From positions 62,001-126,000 of the forward strand of contig DATDFQ010000015.1 of the NCBI GenBank assembly GCA_036522515.1: a stretch of 64,000 bases of DNA, given 5' to 3'. The notes under the pieces were generated by a model, which did not search any database, had not been told where the DNA came from, and was given only the letters and a program-made list of their open reading frames with translations. The position numbers were made by a program, and so were the translations under genes. Position 1 is the first letter of the stretch. Every line of letters starts with the position of its first letter. The stretch is from Bacteroidota bacterium (lineage in GTDB: Bacteria; Bacteroidota; Ignavibacteria; UBA10030; SZUA-254). Shown here one piece after another: positions 40,741-48,994 of this stretch.

Positions 40741-41220
40741 GTGGCACAAGAACTGGTTCTCCTCTTCCACCTCATCGGCTTCGGTTTGCTCGCCACCACG
40801 ACTGTGGCCGGGCTGTTCCTCCATCTGCAGTACCGCAAAGCCCCCGATCTTGACGCAAAGGCGGCCCTGTTGCGGGCGCTGAGACCGATCGGACTCCTGA
40901 GTCCCGTCGCAGTCCTCATCCTCCTCGTCACCGGCATCGGGAACATGCACGCGATCGGCGCCGGATTGCTGACGCTCGGGTGGCTCACTGCCAAGATCAT
41001 CTTTTTCGCATTGGCCGTCATCAGCGGAGCGCTGTTCAGCATCAAGACGAAACAGCGGAGCGCCCTGGTTCAGAAAATGATTTCCGGGGGGGCACCCCCT
41101 TACTCTGAAGAGCGCATCGAGGTGCTCGACAGGCAGATTCTGCTCTTTCATATCGTCATGCCGTTGCTGATTCTCATCATTCTCTACCTATCCGTCATCG
41201 GCCGGCTCGGAGCTCAATAG
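40741..41220 (+). CDS. Four-helix integral membrane protein, 159 aa
   Basis: GTG start at 40741. Four hydrophobic helices lie at about 4-28, 47-70, 75-97 and 133-153, with short polar loops. A first-helix histidine (LLFHLIG) and a later LLFHIVMP could be heme ligands as in DUF2269- or CopD-like proteins, but I cannot assign the family. It stands first in a five-gene operon, 3 bases before the aldehyde dehydrogenase. Confidence 0.7.
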   Translation: MAQELVLLFHLIGFGLLATTTVAGLFLHLQYRKAPDLDAKAALLRALRPIGLLSPVAVLILLVTGIGNMHAIGAGLLTLGWLTAKIIFFALAVISGALFSIKTKQRSALVQKMISGGAPPYSEERIEVLDRQILLFHIVMPLLILIILYLSVIGRLGAQ

Positions 41221-41223
41221 CGG

Positions 41224-42723
41224 ATGCGCGAATACCTTCTGTATATCGGCGGCGAATTCGTCGAATCTGGGTCGAAGGAGCGCTTCGACTCGATCAACCC
41301 CTTCAATCAGGAAGTCGTCGCTAGCGTGGCGCGGGCAGGAGCCCCGGACGTTCAGAAGGCCGTCGCGGCCGCGCGTAAGGCGTTCGACGACGGTCCCTGG
41401 AGCAGGATGACCGGAGCCGAGCGGGGATCGCTTCTCAAGGCGGTCTCCGACGCGATCAACGCCGGCAAGGACTCCCTCGCGGAGCTCGAGTCCCTCGATT
41501 CGGGTTCGACGATCCGAAAAGCCAGGGAGGATGTCCACCTCAGCGCACGCGCCGTCAATTACTTTTCGAAGGTCGCTTCGACCGATTTCACCGAGCCGAT
41601 CGACGGCCTTTCCAGGCCCGGCGTCAGCCGGAACTTCGTGGTCCGCGAGCCCGTGGGTGTGGTGGGAGCCATCATCCCGTGGAATTTTCCCCTTAAGATG
41701 GCGATCTGGAAGCTCGGACCCGCGCTCGCAGCCGGCAATACCGTCGTTCTCAAACCGTCGGAGCTGACGCCCGTCACCGCAATGGAACTGGCGTCGATCG
41801 TGCAGGCGGCCGGCTTTCCGCCGGGAGTCGTCAATATCATCCCCGGGTTCGGGGAGGAAGCCGGCGAAGAGCTCGTCAAGCACCCCATGGTGGACAAGAT
41901 ATCGTTCACCGGCTCGACCGCAGTCGGCCGGCGGGTGATGGGACTCGCGGCGTCGATGCTGAAGAACTGCACGCTCGAGTGCGGGGGCAAATCCGCGAAC
42001 ATCGTCCTGGAGGACGCGGATATGGATCTCGCGGTCGACGGCGCGTTATACGCGATCTTTTATCACCAGGGGCAGTGTTGCGAAGCGGGATCGAGGCTCT
42101 TCCTTCCCGCGGGGATCCGTGAGGAATTCGTCTCGAGGATGGTCGAGAAGACGAAGAGAATCAGGCTCGGAGATCCGATGGATCCTGCGACAGACATGGG
42201 TCCGGTGATCTCGGAGCGACAGCGCGAGCGGGTCATGGCCTATATCAGGAGCGGATCCGAGGAGGGCGCCACGCTGGTCACGGGAGGGCGGAAGCCGGAG
42301 GCCCCCGGCCTCGGGCGCGGGTTCTTCATCGAGCCGGCGATTTTCACCGGAGTCAGGAACTCGATGACGATCGCCCGGGAGGAAATCTTCGGCCCGGTCC
42401 TTTCGGTGATCCCCTACCGGAGCGTGGACGAAGCGATCGCGATGGCGAACGAGAGCATGTACGGCCTCGCCGGCGGAGTCTGGTCGCGCGACCCGGAGAA
42501 AGCGATGGAGGTCGCCCGGCGGCTCCGGGCCGGGACGGTCTGGATCAACGAGTGGCATTTGTTGTCGGAGAAAGCCCCGTTCGGCGGGTACAAGCAAAGC
42601 GGAATCGGGCGCGAATTCGGCGTAGAAGGAGTGCAGGAGTACATGGAATCGAAGCATGTCCATGTCGACGAGGTCGGTCTCCGGGGGAAGAAATTCTGGT
42701 ACGATACGGTAGTTCCCAAATGA
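41224..42723 (+). CDS. NAD(P)+-dependent aldehyde dehydrogenase
   Basis: A 499-residue enzyme of full ALDH length. Catalytic C286 is in HQGQCCEAGSR and general-base E252 in LECGGKSANIV. NAD-binding stretches are IIPWNFPLKMAIWK and FTGSTAVGRRV. NEWHLLSEKAPFGGYKQSGIGRE closes the active site. It oxidises an aldehyde to the acid, and resembles the betaine/retinal-type broad-specificity group. Substrate not deducible. Starts 3 bases after the membrane gene. Confidence 0.93.
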   Translation: MREYLLYIGGEFVESGSKERFDSINPFNQEVVASVARAGAPDVQKAVAAARKAFDDGPWSRMTGAERGSLLKAVSDAINAGKDSLAELESLDSGSTIRKAREDVHLSARAVNYFSKVASTDFTEPIDGLSRPGVSRNFVVREPVGVVGAIIPWNFPLKMAIWKLGPALAAGNTVVLKPSELTPVTAMELASIVQAAGFPPGVVNIIPGFGEEAGEELVKHPMVDKISFTGSTAVGRRVMGLAASMLKNCTLECGGKSANIVLEDADMDLAVDGALYAIFYHQGQCCEAGSRLFLPAGIREEFVSRMVEKTKRIRLGDPMDPATDMGPVISERQRERVMAYIRSGSEEGATLVTGGRKPEAPGLGRGFFIEPAIFTGVRNSMTIAREEIFGPVLSVIPYRSVDEAIAMANESMYGLAGGVWSRDPEKAMEVARRLRAGTVWINEWHLLSEKAPFGGYKQSGIGREFGVEGVQEYMESKHVHVDEVGLRGKKFWYDTVVPK

Positions 42724-42758
42724 ACAAAGGTCGATCACAACTCATCAGGGAGTCTTCG

Positions 42759-43751
42759 ATGAAACACTTAGCCCTCACCACGTTCCTTCTGATCCTGCTC
42801 CTTCCGGGGTGCGAGAAAAAAACGGGCCCCGTTGCGGTCGGGCAGATGAGCGAATACCGCGACGCGGGGTACGGGTTCTCAATCCAGTATCCGGCGGAGT
42901 GGAGACAACTCGGCACCACGGGAAAGCCGGTGTTCGTAAAATCTCAGGAAGTGTTGAACCGTTTTCTCGATCCGACCTCCGGTGAACCGGGCGCAGACGT
43001 CAGCGTGGAGGTCATCCGGTATGAGGGGAAGCCCCTCGCCCAGATCGTTCAGGCCGCGAAAGACGACATGAAGCAGTCGGCGATGGAGCTGAGCGCCGAC
43101 CAGGAAGTGACGGCGGGGGGGAAACAATCCCCCAAAGTCCCCTACCTGATCAAGGCGACCAACAAGACGAACATCTACGGATACCAGATCTTCGTGCCCG
43201 GCGACACCTGTGTCTATAAGCTCGAGTTCAAAGGCTACGGCGACCAATTCGCCGCCCACGAGGCGGTCTTCGACGCGGTCCTGAAATCGTTCCAGATACC
43301 GGCCGTCGTCGCGCAGAAACCCGACGTGTGGCAGGCCTCGGCGAATCTGGAGACGGTCTCGAATTCGCCGGTCTTCAGCATGCAGTATCCCGATAATCTC
43401 GCCGTTGCCAGCGTCCCGGCGAAGGGCAAGGATTACGTTCTCGAGTTGCGCGCCGACCGCCAGGACTGCAGCATCCACATCGACGTCTTCGGAGCCCAGA
43501 AACTCACGGTCGACAAGGTCTGGGCGCAGAACAAGGGGAAGTACAAGTCGAAGGGGACCGGGGAAACCACGATCGACGGAGCCACGGCCTACTGGGTCGA
43601 TTATTCGCCCGTCAAGGACATCTCGAGCCGGGCCTACTTCGCCGTGAAGAACGACAAGGTCGTCCGGATCTCGCTCAACTGGTATACGCCGCAGAAAGAC
43701 GTGTACTTTCCGGTCTTCGAGAAGTGCGTGAAATCGATAAAACTTAAATGA
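42759..43751 (+). CDS. Lipoprotein with two PsbP-like repeats
   Basis: A 330-residue protein from ATG 42759; the longer upstream frame is a shadow of aldehyde dehydrogenase. The lipobox LPGC has cysteine C18 after a hydrophobic signal, so it should be lipidated. Two similar modules begin DAGYGFSIQYPAEWRQ (about 30) and NSPVFSMQYPDNLAV (about 205), a PsbP/MOG1-like pattern. It probably resides in the periplasm or outer membrane. Partner unknown. YbjQ-like gene follows after 12 bases. Confidence 0.8.
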   Translation: MKHLALTTFLLILLLPGCEKKTGPVAVGQMSEYRDAGYGFSIQYPAEWRQLGTTGKPVFVKSQEVLNRFLDPTSGEPGADVSVEVIRYEGKPLAQIVQAAKDDMKQSAMELSADQEVTAGGKQSPKVPYLIKATNKTNIYGYQIFVPGDTCVYKLEFKGYGDQFAAHEAVFDAVLKSFQIPAVVAQKPDVWQASANLETVSNSPVFSMQYPDNLAVASVPAKGKDYVLELRADRQDCSIHIDVFGAQKLTVDKVWAQNKGKYKSKGTGETTIDGATAYWVDYSPVKDISSRAYFAVKNDKVVRISLNWYTPQKDVYFPVFEKCVKSIKLK

Positions 43752-43763
43752 GGGCGGACTAGA

Positions 43764-44096
43764 ATGGACCATACTCTGATCACCACCGCTTTCACGCTGG
43801 AAGGGTACAGGGTCGTCAGGCAATTCGGGCTCGTGCGGGGGATTACCGTGCGCTCGCGCTCGATCGTCGGCAACATCGGCGCGGCGTTCCAGACCCTGGT
43901 GGGAGGGAACATTTCCATCTACCAGGAACTCTGTGAGAGGGCCCGGCAGGACGCCTACCTGATCATGGTCGAGCATGCGCGCCAGATGGGAGCCAACGCG
44001 ATCATCGGGATGCGGTACGACGCGAACGAGGTCATGAACGGCGTGACCGAAGTTCTTGCGTACGGGACCGCGCTTCTCGTCGAAAAGACTTCATGA
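43764..44096 (+). CDS. YbjQ/UPF0145-family protein
   Basis: A 110-residue protein of the YbjQ (UPF0145, heavy-metal-binding-domain-like) family. Conserved segments are VVRQFGLVRGITVRSRSIVGNIGAAFQTLVGG, split across about residues 18-48, and GANAIIGMRYDANEV. The family forms a pentameric ring in solved structures; function unproved. Cytoplasmic, no signal. In the aldehyde dehydrogenase operon. Confidence 0.88.
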   Translation: MDHTLITTAFTLEGYRVVRQFGLVRGITVRSRSIVGNIGAAFQTLVGGNISIYQELCERARQDAYLIMVEHARQMGANAIIGMRYDANEVMNGVTEVLAYGTALLVEKTS

Positions 44097-44180
44097 CCGG
44101 GACGGCGGCGCTTCACCGCGCGTCCCCGGCCGCGCGGCCGGATTCGGATCGCAGGCCGGGAGCCGGGGCCAGGGTACCAC

Positions 44181-45890
44181 ATGGATATTAAGAACCGCAC
44201 CGTCCTCGTTCTCGGAGGCGGCGGGTTGGTCGGTTGCGCCATCTGCCGGAAACTCGTCGAGGAACGGCCGCGCCGGATCATCGTCACCTCCCTCCTCCAG
44301 TCGGAAGCCGAAGAGGCCGCCCGGTCGCTGCGGAAGGAATTTCCCTCTCTCGGGAAGAACTTTTTTGTCCCCTGGTGGGGGAATATTTTCGTGCGCCAAA
44401 CGCTCAAGGACACGCGCCGCGACGACATGATCGACGACCCCGCCATGCGGGCGATGCTCATCGAAGACAACCTGGGCGAGCTGACCGAGGAGACGATACG
44501 CCGCTCGACCATCTTCAGGCTGATCGACGCCTATAAGCCCGAGATCATCATCGATTGCATCAACTCCGCGACGGCGATCGCCTACCAGGACATCTTCCGG
44601 GGCGCCCGCAGGGTCCTCCAGCAGATCAAGAAGAACGAACGATCCGACAACAGCGCGGCCCTCCGGCGCGTGACGGAACAACTCCTCTGCACGCTCTACA
44701 TCCCGCAGCTGATCCGGCATGTCCAACTCCTCTACCGCTCCATGCACAAGTCGGGCACGAAGATCTATCTGAAAATCGGGACGAGCGGAACGGGAGGGAT
44801 GGGGTTGAACATCCCCTACACCCACAGCGAGGAGAGGCCGTCCAGCGTCCTGCTCAGCAAGTCCGCCGTCGCGGGCGCCCACACCCTGCTCCTCTTCCTG
44901 ATGGGCCGGACTCCCGATGCGCCGATCACGAAGGAGATCAAGCCGACCGCCGCCATCGCCTGGAAAAGGATCACGTACGGAGAAATCAAGCGGAGGGGGG
45001 CTCCCGTCAGGCTGTTCGATTGCCCCCCCGGACGCGCCGTGAAGCTGGGGAAGACCCTCGAGCTCAACATGGCGAACGGAGCGCGCGCGACGGGTGAAAC
45101 GCTCAAATCCGTCTTCATCGACACCGGAGAGAACGGGCTTTTCTCCCGGGGGGAATTTGAGACCATCGCCACTCCCGGGCAGATGGAGTTCGTGACGGCA
45201 GAAGAGATCGCCGAAGACGTGATCTACGAAATCCGGGGAGGGAACACCGGGCATGACATCATCAACGCGCTCGACAACGCGACCCTCTCCCCCACCTACC
45301 GGGCGGGCTACCTGTTCCACGGCGCGAAGCAGCGCCTGGAGGAGCTCGAGCGGAGGCACGGCGTCCGGAGCATCGCTTTCGAGATTCTCGGTCCGCCCCG
45401 CCTCTCGAAGCTCCTCTACGAGGCGCACCTCCTCGAACTCTGTTGCGCGAATGCGAAGACGGTGCTGGACACCAGCGCGACGGACCTCTCGCGGAAGCTT
45501 CTCCGGTTGATCTCGACCGACAGGAAGCTCCGCTCCCGGATCATCTCCATCGGCATTCCGATTCTGTTGCCCGACGGAAAGTCCCTCCTCCGGGCGAACG
45601 AGATCAAGATACCTCCCGACCGGGGCGAGAAGTACGTTCCGATCACCGCGAAGAGCATCGACCTCTGGTCGCACGACGGATGGATCGACCTGCGGGTTGC
45701 GAACATGCGCCGGTGGAAGGAACGGCTCCGGAAAATCATGCGGATGGTGGACGAGGTCCGGGCCCCCGATACCAGCTCGCAGTTCATGTACACTCGGAAG
45801 TACTGGAACGATTTCCGCGACATCGACCCGGGGAAGCTGGCGGGCTGGATTTTCAGCTTCGAGGAAGAAGGGATGCGGATGAAGGCGTAG
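44181..45890 (+). CDS. Large Rossmann-fold protein of unknown function, 569 aa
   Basis: The N-terminus is a nucleotide-binding Rossmann fold (VLVLGGGGLVGCAICRKL, glycines 13, 15 and 18), as in extended short-chain dehydrogenases. The rest is much longer than a normal epimerase. It holds KPEIIIDCINSATAIAYQ (end of a Rossmann strand), KIGTSGTGGMGLNIPYTHSE and LSKSAVAGAHTLLLFL, which resemble a Ser-Lys active site, plus a helical C-terminal half. No membrane segments. I do not recognise a characterised relative. Last gene of its operon, 84 bases after the YbjQ-like gene. Confidence 0.82.
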   Translation: MDIKNRTVLVLGGGGLVGCAICRKLVEERPRRIIVTSLLQSEAEEAARSLRKEFPSLGKNFFVPWWGNIFVRQTLKDTRRDDMIDDPAMRAMLIEDNLGELTEETIRRSTIFRLIDAYKPEIIIDCINSATAIAYQDIFRGARRVLQQIKKNERSDNSAALRRVTEQLLCTLYIPQLIRHVQLLYRSMHKSGTKIYLKIGTSGTGGMGLNIPYTHSEERPSSVLLSKSAVAGAHTLLLFLMGRTPDAPITKEIKPTAAIAWKRITYGEIKRRGAPVRLFDCPPGRAVKLGKTLELNMANGARATGETLKSVFIDTGENGLFSRGEFETIATPGQMEFVTAEEIAEDVIYEIRGGNTGHDIINALDNATLSPTYRAGYLFHGAKQRLEELERRHGVRSIAFEILGPPRLSKLLYEAHLLELCCANAKTVLDTSATDLSRKLLRLISTDRKLRSRIISIGIPILLPDGKSLLRANEIKIPPDRGEKYVPITAKSIDLWSHDGWIDLRVANMRRWKERLRKIMRMVDEVRAPDTSSQFMYTRKYWNDFRDIDPGKLAGWIFSFEEEGMRMKA

Positions 45891-45897
45891 GGGGCAT

Positions 45898-45972
45898 TGT
45901 CATCCTGAGGGAGCGTAGCGACCGAAGGATCCCGATCCACGAACAAGATCCTTCGCTTCGCTCAGGATGACA
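45898..45972. repeat. Intergenic hairpin repeat, family 1, copy f
   Basis: TGTCATCCTGAGGGAGCG left arm, GCTCAGGATGACA right arm, seven bases after the stop of the Rossmann gene. Confidence 0.9.
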
Positions 45973-45978
45973 ATGTAT

Positions 45979-46012
45979 CGGTAGCCGCAGCCTTCAGGCT
46001 GCGGTCTGAGCG
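45979..46012. repeat. Short hairpin related to repeat family 3
   Basis: CGGTAGCCGCAGCCTTCAGGCTGCGG forms one hairpin of the same design as family 3 (CGGTAGGCGCGACCTTTAGG), with a different stem sequence. Confidence 0.6.
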
Positions 46013-46048
46013 AAACGCAGTGAAGCGAAGAGAAGCGAAGCATCGCAT

Positions 46049-46082
46049 AAAAAAACCCGGGATCTGGTCCCGGGTTTTTTTT
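46049..46082. terminator. Bidirectional Rho-independent terminator
   Basis: A-tract (46049-46055), stem CCCGGGA (46056-46062), loop of five, TCCCGGG (46068-46074), T-tract (46075-46082). It lies between the convergent Rossmann gene (+) and T9SS cargo gene (-) and has a U-tract on either strand. The only clear intrinsic terminator in the window. Confidence 0.92.
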
Positions 46083-46106
46083 ATCCACGTGCGCTGCGTC
46101 GCCGCC

Positions 46107-47537
46107 CTACTTGAGCAGCACCATTCGCCTGACCGCCTGAAACTGTTGGTTATTCTGCCCCGCGCCGAACGCCTGGATCCGGTAGAAGTAGACCCCGGAC
46201 GGCATGTTGTTCGCGTCGAACTCGTACGATTGCTCCCCCTCCTGCAGCAACTCACGATCGAGCAGCGTCGACACCTCCTGCCCCAGCACGTTGTAAACCT
46301 TGAGAGTCACCAGGCTCGGCTGAGTCAGGTTGAACTCGATCGTCGTCGTCGGGTTGAAGGGATTCGGATAGTTCTGCCGCATCGTAAACTGGTCGGGCGT
46401 GTCGTCGAGGATCGAGTACCGCGACAACGTGGGAGTGACGGGCGCGGCCAGCGGATTTGGATGCAGGAACGGCGGCAAGGGCTGCGTCCCGTCGATCCTC
46501 AGGGGGCTGAACGAGACCGCAACGATCGGCCCGTCGAACGCCCTGTTGATCCTGCTGATGGCGGAATCCTGCCCGAAGTAGAACGGGGCCGTGAAATGTC
46601 CGCAATAGGTCAGCCCGGAATCGGTGAGCGCGATGATCTCCCGGATCGTCATGTTGTTGGACGGATCGCCCGGATTCCCGGGATCGTTATAAATCAGATC
46701 GCCGAGCCGGGTGGCGCCGCCGTCGAAGGGGGCCGTCACGCCCGAATCGTTCGCGATCACCGCGAGCAGGAGCACGTGGACTTCGCCGAGGAGGTGGTTA
46801 TTGTGTTTCTTCACGTGCGGGTTTTTCAACTCGCCGATGAAGGGGCGCTGCCCGCCTTCGCCCGTCTCGATGAAGTCGAAGCAACGCGAGCTGTCGGTAT
46901 GCGGGAAGAATTTCCTGTCGGCCGATTTGTACCGGATCCATCCCACGCCTAGGGTGTCGGTCTTCATCCCGAAGAGAAGCCCCTGCGGCCTGCGGACCTC
47001 GTGCTTGTAGAGAAACTCGAAGACATTCCCTCCGCCGGGCTGCTTCCGGAGCAGAAAGATGTTCGTGGCTTCCAAATCCTTGTTCACCGTGCTGGCCCGG
47101 GTGCCGGAGATATCCCACCACCACCTGTCGGCCTTTGCGTTGGGCACCCCCTTCTTGAAGAGGAACCTGAGCGTCACGGAGTCGTGGGCGGCAACGGTCC
47201 TGCCGGTAAAACTGAGGCTCTGTTTTTCGCCGGTGACGACGGTCGTAAATCCACCGGAATCCTCGACAACGACCACGTGGCCGTTGAATTTCACGTGGAG
47301 GCTGTTCACCGCGAAATCCGAATCGTTCCGGAAGGTGAACCATGCCCTGGTCGCCTCGACCTTTCCGACCTGATTCAGCTTCTTCGACGCGAATTCCGTC
47401 TGGCTGAAGGTTCGGTAGACCGGTTGCGGTGGAGGCTGTGCGATCGCCGCGGAGGATGCCAAAATGCCCGCCGTAAAAAGGATTCCGACGATAGCGTAGA
47501 GTTTATTCAAGTGGTCTCTCAGTGGTAAAGTTCGCAT
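46107..47537 (-). CDS. Secreted protein with T9SS type A sorting domain, 476 aa
   Basis: Starts at ATG 47537 (MRTLPLRDHLNKL), preceded by GAGGAGA at good spacing; codons further upstream are in the leader. Signal peptide about 1-34 ending in AAIAQ. The middle has beta-rich stretches with no recognised domain. The C-terminal sorting domain (about 395-476) contains QNYPNPFNPTTTIEF, YNVLGQEVSTLL and GVYFYRIQA. It should be exported by Sec and T9SS and anchored or released at the surface. Function unknown. It faces a bidirectional terminator. Confidence 0.85.
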   Translation of the reverse strand: MRTLPLRDHLNKLYAIVGILFTAGILASSAAIAQPPPQPVYRTFSQTEFASKKLNQVGKVEATRAWFTFRNDSDFAVNSLHVKFNGHVVVVEDSGGFTTVVTGEKQSLSFTGRTVAAHDSVTLRFLFKKGVPNAKADRWWWDISGTRASTVNKDLEATNIFLLRKQPGGGNVFEFLYKHEVRRPQGLLFGMKTDTLGVGWIRYKSADRKFFPHTDSSRCFDFIETGEGGQRPFIGELKNPHVKKHNNHLLGEVHVLLLAVIANDSGVTAPFDGGATRLGDLIYNDPGNPGDPSNNMTIREIIALTDSGLTYCGHFTAPFYFGQDSAISRINRAFDGPIVAVSFSPLRIDGTQPLPPFLHPNPLAAPVTPTLSRYSILDDTPDQFTMRQNYPNPFNPTTTIEFNLTQPSLVTLKVYNVLGQEVSTLLDRELLQEGEQSYEFDANNMPSGVYFYRIQAFGAGQNNQQFQAVRRMVLLK

Positions 47538-47592
47538 GGGTTGTCTCCTCATAGGTATATCCGTGGATGGACGGATCTGCGGGCGCTGTAAT

Positions 47593-47621
47593 AAGATAGC
47601 CCGATCGCCGGGGGAAGTCAA
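47593..47621 (-). promoter_or_regulatory. Predicted promoter for the T9SS cargo gene
   Basis: On the minus strand TTGACT (47621-47616), 17-base spacer, TATCTT (47598-47593), giving a leader of about 50 bases. Confidence 0.6.
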
Positions 47622-47705
47622 GTTAAAAATTGTTCATATGCAAGGAAAACGAGGAAAACAGGCGGGCTCTGAAGCGCGGAGGCCCGGGAACGGGGATGAA
47701 CCGGG

Positions 47706-47723
47706 GGGCGGGAGCTCCCGCCC
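47706..47723. other. Perfect 18-base palindrome at end of efflux operon
   Basis: GGGCGGGAGCTCCCGCCC, whose last base touches the stop codon of the last permease gene. No T-tract follows on the minus strand, so it is not a standard intrinsic terminator. It may act as a 3' stability hairpin. Confidence 0.7.
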
Positions 47724-48982
47724 TATTCGTACCGGAGAGCGTCGATCGGATCCAGGTTCGACGCTTTCCACGCGGGGTAGACCCCGAAGACGATTCCGAT
47801 GATCGAACAGATCGCGAAACCGATCGCCGCCCAATCGAACGGGATGATGGGGGGAACGCTCAAGAGGATCGCGGCGACATTGCCGCCGGCAATCCCCAGG
47901 ACAATCCCGATGATCCCGCCGAGCTGGCTGAGGACGATGGCTTCGAGGATGAACTGGGTCAGGATATTGTTGCGGCGCGCGCCGATGGCCTTCCTGATGC
48001 CGATTTCGCGCGTCCGTTCGGTCACCGAGACGAGCATGATGTTCATGATCCCGACACCGGCCGCGATGAGCGCGATCGCGCTGATGAGCATGATTCCCAG
48101 CCGGACGTACTTCGTAAAATCGTTGAACGACTGGATCACCGAATCGTTTGAAAAAATATAGAAATCGTCATCGTCGCCGGGGGCCACCCGCCGCGCAGTC
48201 CGGAGGATCCCCCGCACCTGCTCCATGCAATCGTCGTAGGAGTCGGATCCCCGGGCCGTCACCATGATGTGGATATCGCGGTCCTTGCCGTAGGCGTCGA
48301 AAAACGTCGTGAGCGGGATCGCCACAAAATTGTCCTCGTTGCCGCCGAGCATCCCCCCTTTGGACTCGATCACGCCGACGACCTCGTACTCATGCCCGTC
48401 GATCCGGACCGTCTGGCCGATCGGATCCGTTTTGGGAAACACTTTTTGGACCACGCCGCCCCCGAGGATCGCCACATTCTTGTTCGAATTCAGCTCGTCC
48501 TGGGTGAACAGCCTGCCGTCGCCGATATCCCAGTTGTTGGTGGCGAACCCCTCGATGTCCTCGCCGCCGATCGAGATGTTCGGGTTCGTCTTTTGTCCGT
48601 GCGGGCTCGCGACGACCTTCCCGAAGTCCCACGATTCCAGTCCCACCGCCTTTGCGAGAGAGGTCTTCTCCTTGACCTGGAGCCCCTGGTCGATCTTGAT
48701 GTTCTTGCGGGCCCTGATCTTCGCGCGCTCGCGCGGATTGTTCGAGCGGAACATCGGCGTTCGCTGAATCTGGAAGGTGTTGGCTCCGAGCTGGCTGATT
48801 CCGCTTTCGATGCCGTTTACAAGCACCCCCATGGCGGTCATCACCGCGATGATCGAGAACACTCCCACCGAAATACCGAGCAGCGTCAGGATCGAGCGAA
48901 GCCTGTTCGTCCGGACCGCCACGAGCGCCATGCTCAGGCTTTCCCGGATCTCATGGACGACGGTTTCAAATGTGCGGCTCAC
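47723..48982 (-). CDS. MacB-type ABC transporter permease (second)
   Basis: A 419-residue permease with an N-terminal helix (about 28-50), a large periplasmic MacB_PCD domain (about 50-270) and three C-terminal FtsX helices. Motifs: LTLLGISVGVFSIIAVMTAMG, GSICTT-free periplasmic core, and VTERTREIGIRKAIGARRNNIL. It works with the single ATPase encoded two genes upstream. Last gene of the tolC-macA-macB-like operon, 12 bases after the first permease, to which it is clearly related. Confidence 0.92.
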   Translation of the reverse strand: MSRTFETVVHEIRESLSMALVAVRTNRLRSILTLLGISVGVFSIIAVMTAMGVLVNGIESGISQLGANTFQIQRTPMFRSNNPRERAKIRARKNIKIDQGLQVKEKTSLAKAVGLESWDFGKVVASPHGQKTNPNISIGGEDIEGFATNNWDIGDGRLFTQDELNSNKNVAILGGGVVQKVFPKTDPIGQTVRIDGHEYEVVGVIESKGGMLGGNEDNFVAIPLTTFFDAYGKDRDIHIMVTARGSDSYDDCMEQVRGILRTARRVAPGDDDDFYIFSNDSVIQSFNDFTKYVRLGIMLISAIALIAAGVGIMNIMLVSVTERTREIGIRKAIGARRNNILTQFILEAIVLSQLGGIIGIVLGIAGGNVAAILLSVPPIIPFDWAAIGFAICSIIGIVFGVYPAWKASNLDPIDALRYE

Positions 48983-48994
48983 TGCCGGACCTCC

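Noticed and set aside
47706-47723. The palindrome as a Rho-independent terminator
   Set aside because: No U-tract follows on the minus strand.
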